64,000 nucleotides of DNA from Polyangiaceae bacterium (GCA_025936115.1 JAICTZ010000010.1:160004-224003); one strand, 5' to 3'. Positions 10,201 through 19,808 are shown, counted from the first letter of the stretch. Notes: generated from the letters alone by a model not told the origin. Numbers and translations: made by a program.

Positions 10201-11333
10201 ACGTTGGCGACCGCGTCCTCGTCGTAGAGCGCACGCGTCGCATGCTCGAGCGAGCCACGGTGCACGTCCGTCGCGAAGATCTTGAATTGCCGGCCGCTCT
10301 CGCGCGTGAGCTCGCTCAGGAGGATCGCCAGCGAATAGACTTCTTCGCCCGTGGCGCAGCCGGCCACCCAAACTCGAAACGGCGTATCCGCCGGCCCCGC
10401 CTTCAAGAGCTCCGGTAGGACCTCCCGCTCCAGGATGTCGAACGCCTCGTCGTTGCGAAAGAAGCGCGTCACGCCGATCAGCAAGTCGCGATAGAGCACG
10501 TCGAGCTCGCGGTGCTCGCCCGTGAGCTTCTGTACGTACGAATCGATGTCCTGGACGTGCGACAGCTGCAGCCGCCGCTCGATGCGGCGCGTGATGGTGC
10601 TCGGCTTGTAGTGCGTGAAATCGATGCCGAATTCCTGCTCCAGCATGCGATAGACCGCGCTCATGCCGTGCTCGGAATCCGGGCTTTTTTCGAGCGGCGT
10701 GCCGGCACGCTGCGCGTGCTCGATCAGCGCCGCGGGCATGTCTTGCGGGGGCAGCACGAAGTCGGCGACGCCCGCGTCACGCGCCGTCTTGGGCATGCCG
10801 TCGAACTGCGCGCTCTCGACGTCCTGCACCACCACGAGACCACCGGCTTCGTGCACGGCCCGGATGCCGCGCGACCCGTCGCTGCCGCCACCCGAGAGCA
10901 CGACTGCGACCGCGCGCGCTCCGCAATCCTGCGCGAGCGAGCGGAAGAAGACGTCGATCGGCAAGGACAGCTCCTGATCACGATCGCGTTCGCTCAAGAG
11001 CAGGCGCCCCCCGGAGATGATCATCTCCTTTTTCGGCGGGATCAGATAAATGTGGTTCGCCTCGACTGCCATCGCATCCTCGACGAGCCGAATCGGCACC
11101 GACGTGCGGCGCGCGAGGATCTCGTCCATCAGACTCTTGAAGTCTGGCGAGAGGTGCTGGACGACGACGAAGGCCATCCCGCTGTCGGGCGGAACATGCT
11201 CGAAGAAGCGCTCGAGTGCCTCGAGCCCGCCGGCCGACGCACCAATCCCGACCACGTAAGGCGCCACGGTGTCATTCGGCACGCGGACCTCCGCGCTCGA
11301 ACCGGGCGCCGTCGAAGCATCGACAAGCTGCAT
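7275..11333 (-). CDS. CheB-CheR-PAS-histidine kinase-receiver hybrid
   Basis: 1352 residues. Order: CheB methylesterase ([38 protein letters not shown] supply the Ser-His-Asp set), CheR methyltransferase ([21 protein letters not shown]), a long coiled coil of repeated SNEELQ/TNEELQ heptads, two PAS domains, HisKA with phospho-accepting His in [11 protein letters not shown], HATPase_c ([21 protein letters not shown]), and a C-terminal receiver ([18 protein letters not shown], Lys in VVKPID). It has no membrane helix, so it is a cytosolic sensor. No chemoreceptor or other che genes are adjacent, so it appears orphan. Such CheB/CheR-PAS-kinase fusions are known; the signal is unknown. Confidence 0.93.
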   Translation of the reverse strand: MQLVDASTAPGSSAEVRVPNDTVAPYVVGIGASAGGLEALERFFEHVPPDSGMAFVVVQHLSPDFKSLMDEILARRTSVPIRLVEDAMAVEANHIYLIPPKKEMIISGGRLLLSERDRDQELSLPIDVFFRSLAQDCGARAVAVVLSGGGSDGSRGIRAVHEAGGLVVVQDVESAQFDGMPKTARDAGVADFVLPPQDMPAALIEHAQRAGTPLEKSPDSEHGMSAVYRMLEQEFGIDFTHYKPSTITRRIERRLQLSHVQDIDSYVQKLTGEHRELDVLYRDLLIGVTRFFRNDEAFDILEREVLPELLKAGPADTPFRVWVAGCATGEEVYSLAILLSELTRESGRQFKIFATDVHRGSLEHATRALYDEDAVANVSPERLERYFLPRGKSYQIVPDLRQTVVFAHHNVIRDAPFTRVDLVSCRNMLIYLQPAAQEKVLSLFHFALNRGGVMFLGPSESLGHLDHDFETIHKNWRIYRKYSDSRMPVEPRSAQIAKATTGVASMRSGGVIAGLGPARYSVTQLLGTYDTLLDELMPPSLLVDDRGELVHTFGGAARFLKLRDGRQGLDVFEMVESDLKMVLVSGVQRALREPSAIVFKGVCLEDANYKITVRRIQSKKVAVPHVLISFEPMVGEARLPAVAEQEIDIRQVSREQLGALEVELSRTKENLQATTEQLESSNEELQAANEELLASNEELQSTNEELQSVNEELYSVNAEYQRKIADLTELANDMDNLLSSTDIGTIFLDRELKIRKFTPQIAENFNLLPTDVGRPIETFTYAVEHPELNGDLKRVLATGERVERELRDRHNRSFFLRILPYRARGSVDGVVLTLIDVSGLKSAEDALFHERYLLNSLLFSIPDAIYFKDARGRFIRTNQPMAERLGLADPREAIGKTGFELPRHEAALAAHQQDDVVVQTGVAQHYKLEKRERPDGAVEWDLVSRLPLTDTASRIVGIIGIFRNVTQEKLAEEKIQDSVRRRDEFLAMLSHELRNPLGAIVSATALLKRTASGGPGEHPKLLSILERQSQQMARLLDDLLEVSRVTQDKIELRRTVLDLRPVVKDAVDATRNLMESRGLHFTVELDPEPLYVDGDPARLQQIQVNLLNNAAKYTPQGGHVVLRAAREDGEATIHVRDDGVGLPKDMLDSAFDLFVQSRRTLDRARGGLGIGLTLVRGLVTKHGGTVTARSDGEGKGSEFVVRLPLATPQGVSALDEQHPASKPLLPRGSKVVIIEDNADSREMLCDLLTDAGFDCKSSDNGAAGLGLIEEFEPAVAIVDIGLPGIDGLELARRVRAAAKNPNLYLIALTGYGQRADRILALEAGFNEHVVKPIDFAHLERLLGAQPSARAAS

Positions 11334-11644
11334 GCCTGCGGCTCAGCAGCAAGCGTGCCAAGTACCGCGGCAACCCACGAGAGCTAAGAAAGCGCGGAAA
11401 ACGCCGCCCGAGTCCGCGCGGCTGACTCTCGGACCGGCCACTTCCCTGCGCGCTAGGCCTGTGGCACCGCGCGCACCAGCGTGGCGGATTTGCAAGTGAG
11501 CGAGGCAGCATCCACCGTCGCGGCAGCGCGCGACGCGGCGATCGTCGAATCCGCCGGGGAAACCCGCCGACGGGAAAGAACGGCGCCAGGCGGTCGCCCG
11601 GCGCCATTCCTCCACTGCAAGCAGCCGTCTCGCCTCGAGGCGGG
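11334..11644. other. Intergenic stretch without a supported gene
   Basis: 311 bases between two leftward genes. No reading frame here has a convincing start or composition. Near 11580-11605 a GC-rich dyad (GGCGCC repeated either side of about eleven bases) and CGCCTCGAGGCG near 11632 lie just beyond the stop of the hybrid's upstream neighbour region; they could be hairpins, but neither has a T-run, so no terminator is called. Confidence 0.4.
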
Positions 11645-13348
11645 TCAGGGATACTGAACGTGAACGACTCGATTTCGGTAGTTGTCGCTCCCGGCGTACT
11701 CACCGATGAGCCAGACGGAGCCGTCACTCGGATCCTGCGCCGAGCCGAAATAGTCACCCCAGCGATCCCCGCCGAATGGCGCTACGCCGGTCGTGATGAT
11801 GCTCGCCTGGAAGATCTGGCCGTTGGCCGTCTTGCCGCCGAGCGCGAGCCCAGGCGCGGTGCTGGTCGAGACTTCGGACATGAGCGCCCACATGTTGCCG
11901 CTGCTGTCGATGCCGGGAACCGCCGACCACAAGAAGGTGTTCGGCAACGAAAAATCGAAGGAGCTGACGCCGTTCGCCGACGTATCGATGTCGAACATGC
12001 GCGGGCAATCGACGCTGCCGCACCCTTCGGTGCGTGACCACCAGAGGTGATTGTTCTGCCACATCCCGAGGACGCCGCCGCTCTCGAGCGACGTGCCACC
12101 TTGTTGAATGACCGTGTTCTGGGGCGCGAGCGCCGGAATCGCGAGCACGTGCTGACTCACGACGACGTTGTTTTGCGCGGGCGTACCGGTGACGGAGATC
12201 CAGTTGACGTGCGTGTCGTCTACGAACGCAACGAGATAAGCGGTGCTCGCCACGCTCGTACCGTACTGAACACCGTAGATCTGGTCGCCGTTTTGAATGC
12301 CGCAAGTCGTGGCGTCGACCCGCGGCGCATTGCCCGCCAAGAGCCCGCTCTTCGGCACGACCCAGAGGCAGTGGTCCGCCGCGACGACGACCTTGTCGGC
12401 AGCGACGGTGATGTTCGGGTTGTCATAGAAAATCGGCTCTTCTACCGGCAAGGACGACACGAAGTTCGTGCCCGTGGCGTCGGTGCTGACGAAGAACTCG
12501 GCGCCCGAGCCACCGTTCGGGAAGGTGACCAGCACGGACAGGAACCAGCGGCTCGACTGCTTGTCCCAGACGATCTTCGAGTCGCAACAGGGGCTCACGC
12601 CCTGCCGGTCGGTCGGAACGAGGAACTCGTGGTCGAAACTGCCGTCCTTGCGATAGAAGTTCACGTGAAGTTGGCTCATCGTGCCAACCAAGCTGGGGCT
12701 CACCGAAATGTTCGGATCGGGAGGATAGCCGCCACCGGAAAAGACATCGAATTGCTGCGTGCGGGGCCCGGCGCCGACGAAATGCAACGCGTCGAGCAAA
12801 TACGCCTGCGAACCGGCCGGTACGGTGAAGGCGAAGCGGAAGCTGAGATCGCTCACGGGGCCGCTACCGAGCGCAGTCACGATCCAGCTCGGAACCGTCG
12901 CAGTCACGTTCTGGAAGCTACCGAGCGGCATGCCCGTCAGCTCTTTGTGTACGATCAGCTGCGAGTTGACGCCCCGCGACGGTGCGTCGATGTAGAGCTC
13001 GACGTTCCCGTACCAGCTCGGGTTCGGCTGCTCCGTCGGCAGTGAGATTTGAAATGAGATTTGGTTCGTGAACCCGCTGAAGCTCGAGAGCGTCACGCTC
13101 CGCACGTTCGCCGTCGCGCTGCCGAGGCCGGAGACTGCAAGCGCGGAAGCACCCTCGACGTGGTTCGCGCTGAGCGCCAGCGTTCCGGCCGACGTCGACC
13201 AAGCCGAGAGCACCTCGAATCCGAGGATTTGCTCGTTGCTCACGAGCGCCGCCGAGCTCTGGGCGACCGCTTCGCCCGGGTCTTGTGCGCTACAAGCGAG
13301 CGCCAATGTGGCACACATGACGAGTGACGTGACACGCAATAGTTTCAT
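11645..13348 (-). CDS. Secreted propeller-like lipoprotein of unknown function
   Basis: 567 residues from MKLLRVTS. This start is chosen over 13519 because AGGAA lies a few bases upstream and a lipoprotein signal follows immediately (MCATLALACSAQ). A beta-sandwich-like segment comes first (FQISLPTEQPNPSWYGNVEL), then several hundred residues of repeated Trp/Gly/Asp-rich strands (DKQSSRWFLSVLVTF, GGDRWGDYFGSAQDPSDGSV, SVWLIGEYAG) consistent with a beta-propeller of the BNR/sialidase-like kind. No catalytic set can be named. An ECF sigma factor gene lies 64 bases upstream in the same direction and could share its transcript. Confidence 0.65.
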   Translation of the reverse strand: MKLLRVTSLVMCATLALACSAQDPGEAVAQSSAALVSNEQILGFEVLSAWSTSAGTLALSANHVEGASALAVSGLGSATANVRSVTLSSFSGFTNQISFQISLPTEQPNPSWYGNVELYIDAPSRGVNSQLIVHKELTGMPLGSFQNVTATVPSWIVTALGSGPVSDLSFRFAFTVPAGSQAYLLDALHFVGAGPRTQQFDVFSGGGYPPDPNISVSPSLVGTMSQLHVNFYRKDGSFDHEFLVPTDRQGVSPCCDSKIVWDKQSSRWFLSVLVTFPNGGSGAEFFVSTDATGTNFVSSLPVEEPIFYDNPNITVAADKVVVAADHCLWVVPKSGLLAGNAPRVDATTCGIQNGDQIYGVQYGTSVASTAYLVAFVDDTHVNWISVTGTPAQNNVVVSQHVLAIPALAPQNTVIQQGGTSLESGGVLGMWQNNHLWWSRTEGCGSVDCPRMFDIDTSANGVSSFDFSLPNTFLWSAVPGIDSSGNMWALMSEVSTSTAPGLALGGKTANGQIFQASIITTGVAPFGGDRWGDYFGSAQDPSDGSVWLIGEYAGSDNYRNRVVHVQYP

Positions 13349-13412
13349 GTGAGTTCCTTTACGAGGTGTGTGTGTCGTCGAGCCGCGGCCCAGATGGGGA
13401 CGACTCGGTGAA

Positions 13413-14045
13413 TTAGAGCCGGGCGAGCGCGGAACCTTCGCTGCGTGCAGCAAAAGAAATGTCGGCACGAAGCGCCGCCCTGAACTTCTGCCGCGCGTAG
13501 CAGAGCACGCGCCAAACACTCGCGAGGGACGCCCCCGTCAACGCGGCGATCTCCTTGCCGGGTCGGTCCTCGAGCGTGTGGAGCAACAGAAACTCGCGCT
13601 CCCGCCGACTCAGGCGCGCGAGCGCCGCACTGACGCGGCGCTTGGCCCAGGCGTCGCTCGGCGAGAGCGAGGTGAGCTCGTCGCCCGGCAGGCGCGCCTC
13701 GGCGCTCAGCTCGAGCACCCGCCGTGCCACGCGCTTGCGGCGACGCACGCGGCCGGCTTGCGTGAGGCACAAACGATAGAGCCAGCTCGTGAGCGCGGCC
13801 TCGCCGCGAAAGCTCGCAAGGGAGCGGTACAGCTGAAGAAATACTTCTTGGCGCGCGTCTTCGATATCCCAGCTGCCAACGCCGAGGGCTCGAAGGAACC
13901 TGCTCGCGATCCTGGCATAGCGGTCATGGAGCTCCGTCCAGGCGAGCCCGTCGCCGCTCAGGCAGTGATCGATGAGCTCGCGCTCGCCGACCGCCCTGGG
14001 CGTGCTCCGGGCGCACGTCCGCTGCGACACGATGGATGTGTCCAC
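13413..14045 (-). CDS. ECF-type RNA polymerase sigma factor
   Basis: 210 residues. Region 2 is visible (LHDRYARIASRFLRAL, DARQEVFLQLYRSL, AALTSWLYRLCLTQAG) and region 4 near the end (LSRREREFLLLHTLEDRPG, EIAALTGASLASVWRVL). No obvious anti-sigma gene is next to it. It lies between a PQQ-propeller lipoprotein gene (30 bases upstream) and a propeller lipoprotein gene, all leftward, so it may either end the caspase operon's transcript or start transcription of the following gene. Confidence 0.88.
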   Translation of the reverse strand: MDTSIVSQRTCARSTPRAVGERELIDHCLSGDGLAWTELHDRYARIASRFLRALGVGSWDIEDARQEVFLQLYRSLASFRGEAALTSWLYRLCLTQAGRVRRRKRVARRVLELSAEARLPGDELTSLSPSDAWAKRRVSAALARLSRREREFLLLHTLEDRPGKEIAALTGASLASVWRVLCYARQKFRAALRADISFAARSEGSALARL

Positions 14046-14075
14046 GCTTACCTACACTGCAATGAGGGTTTACGC

Positions 14076-16790
14076 TCAGTTCGGCAACAGGCCGTAGGTC
14101 ACGAGTCCGCCCGGGCTATAGCGGGCGACGTTGGGGAAATTGGAGGTGTCACTGCCCATCCACGCGACATAGAGGCGATGGCGAAACTGCGTCACCGAGA
14201 TAGCCTCGGACGTCTGGTCCCCCGTCAAGTCGAAGTCTCGCGCGGAGTTATCCAGGGTCGCATCCTCGAAAATACTCACCTTCATCGGACCGAATTCGAG
14301 GTTCGGGTCGGACCAAAACAGAAATAGATCGGGATCCAGAGCGCCCGTGTCGAACGCCAAGAGTCCTGGGCGGTTCAGCGGCTGCTGGGCCAAGACGCGC
14401 TCGTTGCCGAAGGTTCGACCCTCGTCGTCGGACTCGAGCACGACGAGGTGCGGATCGACCGCGGGATGCTGCCAATCCTGCTTGACCCAATAGAGATAAA
14501 GCCTGGAACCCGCGAGTGCCAAGCCTGGGCTCGACGGCTCGCTCGTATCGTCCGTGATTGACACGCTGGTATCGACGTCGAAGTGCTCGCCGTCGGCGCT
14601 CGAAATCACGCGAATTTGGGCATCGTCGTCGCGAAACCGAAACGCCAGGAACAAGCGCTCGCGAGCATAAAGCAGGGCCGGGGCCGAGATCGTCACGCCG
14701 TCGAACGGCGCCGTCGCTCCGCTCGGCTGCTGCTGCTCGAGCTCGTGGTAAGACGAAAAATCGGAGTCGTCGAACGCAAGGACCCGCACGCGCAGCGCGT
14801 CGCCCGACGCGAAGGCCATGAACAGGCGCGTACCGTCGCTCGCGAGCGCGGGCGTGAACAGCGCCGCCTCCTGCAAGCTGGTTTGCGCGCTGAAGTCGAC
14901 CCCGTCGCTCGACCACGCAAGATGGATCCCGTCGTTCGGTTCTTGGATACCCGGCCAGGCGAGGACGATGCGCTCATCGCCAATCGCGCCGAGCCCGGGG
15001 CCTTGCGGGGTTCGGGTGTCGTCGAGCGTCACCTTGTCGCTGAGACCGGCGACTATAGGGAGAAAAACGCGCCCGCCCGTGACGACCGGCGCGGCCTCGC
15101 TCGCGCGCGGACCGGGGTCGTCCCGACCTGGATTCTGAGTGGAGCTCCAGAGCTCGACACCGAGCTCGTCTGCGTCGTACGCGCGCAGCGCGCCGTCAGG
15201 CACGCTGTCGTCGTACTCACTGCTGTAGGGATGTGACGCCCAAACGATGCCCGTGTGCGGGCGCCTGGCATCGCTCGAGACGCTGATGGTTCCACCGGGC
15301 CGCCGCGGAGCGTTGCCGCCTTTTTCGCTCGACTGGCTGCTCGCCGCCCGCGATACCGGCGCGCACGAGGGCGAAGCTGCGAGGCCGCACGCGAAGCTTG
15401 CGGTTCCGGCGTCGAAATCGAAGGCACTCAAGGTGTCGCCGGCAGGCCACACGAACATGCGCTCGCCCTTGGCCAACTCGGCAAAAGCCGGCGCTCCGTA
15501 AATGGGCCGGCACGCTGGGCCGTCGCTCGTGCACGGCAGCAGCGTCCCGGCCTGTACCTGAAAGCTCTGGGAGAAGTCGGAGCTCGCGTCCGGAGCCAGG
15601 GCGTTCTGCGAAGCCAGGTACAAGAAGCGCGCGCCGGCGACGAGTACCCGGTCCGAGCTCGGCAGCACGACGGGGCCCGACGCACCGAGCTCGCTCTCGA
15701 GCGCGAGGTTGCTCGACGACTGAGCGATGAAGCGCCCCGCGAGGGCAAGCCGGCCCGCTTGCTGCTCGAGCGCGATCAGACCCGAACCGAGCGAGGCGGA
15801 GCTCGTCGCTTGCTCGCCCTGCTCGCGTTCCGTCGTGAAATACACGCGGCCTGCGTCGTCGACGGCGGGCCCCTGCCCCGACATCGTGATGCCCGCGCCC
15901 GCGCCCTCTGCAGCCGTAATGAAGTGATCGAGGGGGTTTAGGTCTCGATCGTACGCAAAGAGCCAGCCGGGAGCCGTCGAGTCGCGGCCGTAGCCGCCGA
16001 ACGCGACGTAAAGCACGCCGCGATCCAAGAGCAACGCGCTGATCTGCATCTGGCGTTCACTCGCGAAGCCGTCGGCTTCGACCCGAGCTCGCTCGTTCAG
16101 GTCCTCTCCCGTTTCGAGAGCGAGCTCGTACACGAAGTGCGCGTGGTCACCTTGCTCGTTGCTCGCCGCGACCACGTAGAGTGCGCCGGCGTCCGCATCG
16201 ATCACCGGGGTGCTCAGCACGCCGATTTCGCCCTGAAACTGGGGGTAACTCGCCGCGACGGCCGGATCCGGCAACGCGACCGGCTCGCCCAGCTGACGCA
16301 TCCAGTACGGCTTGCGCGTCGGATCGCGGGCGTCGAGGGCGTAGACGTAGTTGCGCATCGTCGCCACGAAAACGACGTCGCGTGGGCCGTCGGCGGTCGG
16401 AAGCATCGGCACGTACAGCGGCTCGGCGCGCACTCCCCCGCGGAGCGGGCGCTCGAACAGCTTTCCGAACTTGGCAGCCGTCACGTTCTCGGTGTTCAGA
16501 ATCGTTTCTTCCGAGTTCGTGCCGGTACGCTTGTTGTCCCGACGTTGTGTCGCGACGATCACTCCGGCGTTCTCGAGTGTGCCCGTGCCGCCGCCGCCCC
16601 CGTTGGCCGCCGGATCGCCGCAACCTTCGGTCGCTCGCCGGCACACGTTCTCGCTCTCACAGCACACCCAAGTCGGCGACACGCACGGGCAATGCGCGCC
16701 ACTGAGCTCCAGCTGGCACGCCCCAGCCGTCACGAGCGTTCCCACTCCGAGCGTCCACAGCACGGCCGCGCCAGCGCCCAAGCGCGTCAA
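14076..16790 (-). CDS. PQQ-type propeller lipoprotein, last gene of the caspase operon
   Basis: About 904 residues from a TTG that overlaps the caspase stop (TTGA); an ATG at 16892 lies well inside that gene. The signal peptide ends LVTAGAC, a plausible lipobox. A Cys-rich segment (CPCVSPTWVCCESENVC) and Gly-rich linker precede a PQQ-like beta-propeller (FVATMRNYVYALDARDPTRK, VIDADAGALYVVAASNEQG) with later BNR-like strands (SSDGVDFSAQTSL, ESDDEGRTFGNERVL). The enzyme-type PQQ ligands cannot be checked by eye, so a binding or scaffold role is as likely as catalysis. Coupling to a caspase suggests a shared envelope function (inference). Confidence 0.75.
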   Translation of the reverse strand: MTRLGAGAAVLWTLGVGTLVTAGACQLELSGAHCPCVSPTWVCCESENVCRRATEGCGDPAANGGGGGTGTLENAGVIVATQRRDNKRTGTNSEETILNTENVTAAKFGKLFERPLRGGVRAEPLYVPMLPTADGPRDVVFVATMRNYVYALDARDPTRKPYWMRQLGEPVALPDPAVAASYPQFQGEIGVLSTPVIDADAGALYVVAASNEQGDHAHFVYELALETGEDLNERARVEADGFASERQMQISALLLDRGVLYVAFGGYGRDSTAPGWLFAYDRDLNPLDHFITAAEGAGAGITMSGQGPAVDDAGRVYFTTEREQGEQATSSASLGSGLIALEQQAGRLALAGRFIAQSSSNLALESELGASGPVVLPSSDRVLVAGARFLYLASQNALAPDASSDFSQSFQVQAGTLLPCTSDGPACRPIYGAPAFAELAKGERMFVWPAGDTLSAFDFDAGTASFACGLAASPSCAPVSRAASSQSSEKGGNAPRRPGGTISVSSDARRPHTGIVWASHPYSSEYDDSVPDGALRAYDADELGVELWSSTQNPGRDDPGPRASEAAPVVTGGRVFLPIVAGLSDKVTLDDTRTPQGPGLGAIGDERIVLAWPGIQEPNDGIHLAWSSDGVDFSAQTSLQEAALFTPALASDGTRLFMAFASGDALRVRVLAFDDSDFSSYHELEQQQPSGATAPFDGVTISAPALLYARERLFLAFRFRDDDAQIRVISSADGEHFDVDTSVSITDDTSEPSSPGLALAGSRLYLYWVKQDWQHPAVDPHLVVLESDDEGRTFGNERVLAQQPLNRPGLLAFDTGALDPDLFLFWSDPNLEFGPMKVSIFEDATLDNSARDFDLTGDQTSEAISVTQFRHRLYVAWMGSDTSNFPNVARYSPGGLVTYGLLPN

Positions 16791-18319
16791 AATTGCCCGC
16801 TCCAATCGAGCATCGCGCCCGCGTGGCCCGGCCCGCCCGCGAGTGGCGTCACCGTCAGACCAGGTGTCCGCAGCCAAGTGGCCCACGCCCACGTGGCGCC
16901 CGCGAGCGCCGCCACACCGTAAAACGGGACCGACGAATAGTTCAGCGCCTTGATGCGAGCGTTGCGGTGCTGAATATCGAGCTGCGACTCGTCGTGGGCG
17001 CCGAGTGACAGGCCGAGCGCGATGCCGTTCAGCGTGAGCCCGACGGCCCCCGCGGCGAGCGCCACCGTGCCCGCGACGAGCGGCAAGTCGTCGCGCTGTC
17101 TCGCGTGATCGACCTGGGTCGCGGCGAGAAGCTCCGGAGCCGCGCTGGCTTCGCGGAAGTCTTTGACGTTCGCCGCACCGAACGGCTTATCGAACAGCCA
17201 CTCGAGCGCGAGGCCCAACGCGCCCCGGCTCGCTAGCTGCGGCGGCGTCGAAAGCGGTGGCACGCGCGTGGGCGCGCGCTCACTGATGACGGTTTCGAAA
17301 GCCTCGTCGTTCTGCCGCACGAACAGCGGTCGCTCGCGCGGCGCCCAGATCCGGAGCGGCTGGCCGTCGCTCGGGTGCGCGTCCAGCAAACGCTCGCCGC
17401 GCGCCGTCTCGACGTAAAAATGCCCCCAACTCCCCTGCCCGAACTCGAGCGCCGCTTCCGACACGTTCCAGCTGAGCAGCGGTTGGCTCAGGTTGCGGTG
17501 CGGCGCGTGCACGGTGAACTCGGGACGAAACATCGGATTGCGGATGCTCGCGTTGGCGACGGTGAGGAACGCACCGAGCTCGGCGTAAGTGATGATGCCG
17601 TCGAGATCCGCGTCGGCCGCGCCCCACAAGGCGGAGCGCAGCTCGTGGCTGAGCACGCCCCCTTGATAGCGTTCCCATTCGTGGCTCTCGCGATCCGAGG
17701 AGGTCGAGAGCACGAAGCCGGTATTTCCGAGCTGCGCGGGGATCGCGGCGAGGCTCGCCGCGCTGTAGGGACCCCGGCGCCCGCCGGGCCCGCGATCGAA
17801 CACGACGTAGTACGATTTGCAGGCGTCGATGAAGACGTGGTTATTGATTGCGGGCGACGACTGCAAGAGCTCGAAGAGCAGCGAGCGCGTGAGCCGGCCG
17901 TCCTCGAGCACGACGTAGCCTTCGCCGCGGTCGACGTCGCCGTGGCCACCGTAGAACAAGAGGAGCTCGCTCGGCACGCCGAGCTCCCGCAACGCTTGCA
18001 TGTTCGTGACGAGCGCCGCGAAATTGCGCTTCAACTCCGCCAGAGTCGGCGCACCGTCGACCACCGCCTCGGGATGCAAACCGCGCGTCGCGGCGTCGAG
18101 CCGCGCGAGCAAGCGACTCTCGACGCCCGCCTCGCGCAACAGCTGATGCATGGCGAGCGCGTCGTCGTCGGCGTAACGCAGACTGCCGGCCGCGCCAGCT
18201 TCCCCGGCGTTGTTGCCGATGATCAGCGCAAAGCGGCGCACGGCCGTTTGCGCCGCGCTCGCGTCCCACGACGTAAACAGCGTGAGCGCCAGAGCTAGGA
18301 CGCCGAGCCAGCGCGTCAT
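16787..18319 (-). CDS. Caspase-family (C14) protease with an internal EF-hand loop
   Basis: 510 residues from MTRWLGV, whose ATG overlaps the previous stop by four bases. A signal peptide (LGVLALALTLFTSWDASAA) sends it out of the cytoplasm. The caspase fold is clear: FALIIGNN at strand 1, catalytic His126 in LLFYGGHGD and catalytic Cys167 in VFIDACKSY. At residues 236-247 the sequence DADLDGIITYAE fits the calcium-binding EF-hand loop exactly (D-x-D-x-D-G-x-I-x-x-x-E). Two hydrophobic helices near the end (VALAAGAVGLTLNGIALGLSL and VAALAGATWAWATWL) may anchor it in the membrane. It is encoded between an anti-sigma-like gene and a propeller lipoprotein. The substrate is unknown. Confidence 0.88.
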   Translation of the reverse strand: MTRWLGVLALALTLFTSWDASAAQTAVRRFALIIGNNAGEAGAAGSLRYADDDALAMHQLLREAGVESRLLARLDAATRGLHPEAVVDGAPTLAELKRNFAALVTNMQALRELGVPSELLLFYGGHGDVDRGEGYVVLEDGRLTRSLLFELLQSSPAINNHVFIDACKSYYVVFDRGPGGRRGPYSAASLAAIPAQLGNTGFVLSTSSDRESHEWERYQGGVLSHELRSALWGAADADLDGIITYAELGAFLTVANASIRNPMFRPEFTVHAPHRNLSQPLLSWNVSEAALEFGQGSWGHFYVETARGERLLDAHPSDGQPLRIWAPRERPLFVRQNDEAFETVISERAPTRVPPLSTPPQLASRGALGLALEWLFDKPFGAANVKDFREASAAPELLAATQVDHARQRDDLPLVAGTVALAAGAVGLTLNGIALGLSLGAHDESQLDIQHRNARIKALNYSSVPFYGVAALAGATWAWATWLRTPGLTVTPLAGGPGHAGAMLDWSGQF

Positions 18320-19134
18320 GGCGCGACCTCGAGCTCGAACGTTTGCAGCGTCCCGTCTTTCACGGGCAAGGCCGTGAGCTTTCCGTGGCTTTCGGCGATC
18401 CAACGTTCGGCTGCCGAGACGGGCAGGGCCTCGTGACTGAAGAGGGCGTAGACGGACACGTGCCCCGGCTCGAAATCTTGATGAACGAGGTCGGGGAGCG
18501 TCGCTTCGGCGGCGCGCGCAATGCCGAGCGCAGCGGGATCGCTCCCCGCGCGCTCGTAGGCCGGGTAAAACCAGCGCACGTTGCCCCGCGGGTCGACGGC
18601 GAAGATCATCAAATACTCGAAGGGATGCGCGCCGAGGTTCGTGTAGGAGAAAACCAGCCCGTCACCGAGCGAGATTTGCTTCGCGACGCGAACCGGCAAC
18701 GCGTCGCCGCTGACGCGAAAGATTCGAATCCCGGCCCAGCGCGCCGCGTCGCTGGCATTGGGATTGGCGGCGCGAGCGCGAAACTCCGAGGGACTCTCGA
18801 AGTCAGACCGGCGCACGAAGACCCCGAGCAGAGCCAGGGCGCCGAGCGCGGCGGCGAACCCGAGCCAGCGCGGCGCGCGCCCAGCGGTGAATTTCGGCTC
18901 CTGCCGCGACGCTCGGAGCGCGTTGAAGACGCGAGCGGACAGATCGATGCTTTCGAGCTCGACGCGCGACGGTTGCCGTAGCGCTTCTTTGACTTGCAAC
19001 AGTTGTCGAAGCTCACGTCCGGTTTGCGTCGATTCGGCGAGGGCGCGCTCGACCTGCGTTCGTTCCGAAGCTGTCACCTCTCCGTCGACATAAGCGGCGA
19101 GGAGCTTCGACGGAAGCGGAACCGAGGTGCTCAT
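18316..19134 (-). CDS. Membrane anti-sigma-factor-like protein with DUF4384-like domain
   Basis: 272 residues. The N-terminal part looks like an anti-sigma domain (LLAAYVDGEVTASERTQVE) but lacks the HxxxCxxC zinc motif. A membrane helix follows near residues 90-108 (LGFAAALGALALLGVFV). The outer domain (GDGLVFSYTNLGAHPFEYLM, FAVDPRGNVRWFYPAYE) resembles DUF4384-type domains often found beside caspases. It overlaps the ECF sigma gene upstream (ATGA) and the caspase downstream (ATGA). The likely role is to hold the sigma factor at the membrane and release it on an envelope signal, inferred from order and topology. Confidence 0.75.
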   Translation of the reverse strand: MSTSVPLPSKLLAAYVDGEVTASERTQVERALAESTQTGRELRQLLQVKEALRQPSRVELESIDLSARVFNALRASRQEPKFTAGRAPRWLGFAAALGALALLGVFVRRSDFESPSEFRARAANPNASDAARWAGIRIFRVSGDALPVRVAKQISLGDGLVFSYTNLGAHPFEYLMIFAVDPRGNVRWFYPAYERAGSDPAALGIARAAEATLPDLVHQDFEPGHVSVYALFSHEALPVSAAERWIAESHGKLTALPVKDGTLQTFELEVAP

Positions 19135-19718
19135 GTGGCGCCTCCGAGCAGCATGCGTAGCTTGTCCATCGCGTCGAACAGGCGGCGCTTCACGGTGCCG
19201 CTCGGGATCTGCAAGGTCTCGGCGATTTCGCCGTAGCTCTGATCGGCGCCGTAGCGCAGCACGACGACGCTGCGGAGCTTCGGGCTCAGTCGCGAGAGCG
19301 CGGCTTGCAGATCGCGGTCGCGCTCGCGCAGCAGCACCGCGGCTTCGTCCGTGGACGCAGACAGCTCACGGACGACGCTGAGCTCGGTGCGCGCCGCGCG
19401 CCGCAGCATGTGACACTGGTTCAGGATGACACGATATAAATACGGCTCGAATCGGCCGCGGGCCTGGTAGCGCCCCAGCGCCCGAAAGATCTCGACGAAC
19501 GCGTTTTGCGCGACGTCCGCCGCGAGCACGTCGTCCCCGAGGTAACGGCTCGCAATGCGCAGGGCACGTCGCTGGTGCCGCTGGATCAAGGTACGAAACG
19601 CGTCATCGATGCCACCACGCGCCAGCAGCATCAGCTCGTCGTCGGTTCGGCTCTCGAGCCCTGACGGCTCCGTGGCCGACACCCCTGGCACGAGTGACAA
19701 GCGCTTGCCCGGCTCCAT
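19131..19718 (-). CDS. ECF-type sigma factor, first gene of the caspase operon
   Basis: 195 residues. Region 2 shows FRTLIQRHQRRALRIASRYL, DVAQNAFVEIFRALGRY and RFEPYLYRVILNQ. Region 4 shows LSPKLRSVVVLRYGADQSY and IAETLQIPSGTVKRRL. It is translationally coupled to the membrane anti-sigma-like gene. By family habit it would drive its own operon, placing the caspase and the PQQ-propeller protein under an envelope-stress-type switch. The operon's promoter should lie in 19719-19760, but no clear -35/-10 pair is seen. Confidence 0.9.
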   Translation of the reverse strand: MEPGKRLSLVPGVSATEPSGLESRTDDELMLLARGGIDDAFRTLIQRHQRRALRIASRYLGDDVLAADVAQNAFVEIFRALGRYQARGRFEPYLYRVILNQCHMLRRAARTELSVVRELSASTDEAAVLLRERDRDLQAALSRLSPKLRSVVVLRYGADQSYGEIAETLQIPSGTVKRRLFDAMDKLRMLLGGAT

Positions 19719-19764
19719 GCGACCCTATAGTGCACCCCCCCGACGAAATGTTCGGTGAGATGAG

Positions 19765-19808
19765 AAAATCGAGAATGAGCGCGTCCAACTGCCGCTCGTT
19801 CTCATTTT
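19765..19808 (-). terminator. Rho-independent terminator after the 19904-20617 gene
   Basis: Read leftward, stem GAGAACGAGCG, an eleven-base loop, and CGCTCATTCTC form a near-perfect hairpin followed by GATTTTCTC. It lies about 95 bases past the stop of the lipoprotein gene and so insulates it from the caspase operon. A role as an operator for the ECF promoter is a secondary possibility. Confidence 0.65.

Noticed and set aside
8935..10371. 478-codon frame in the same direction inside the CheB-CheR hybrid
   Set aside because: Arg/Ala-rich out-of-frame reading; the hybrid's domains cover this stretch in the other frame.
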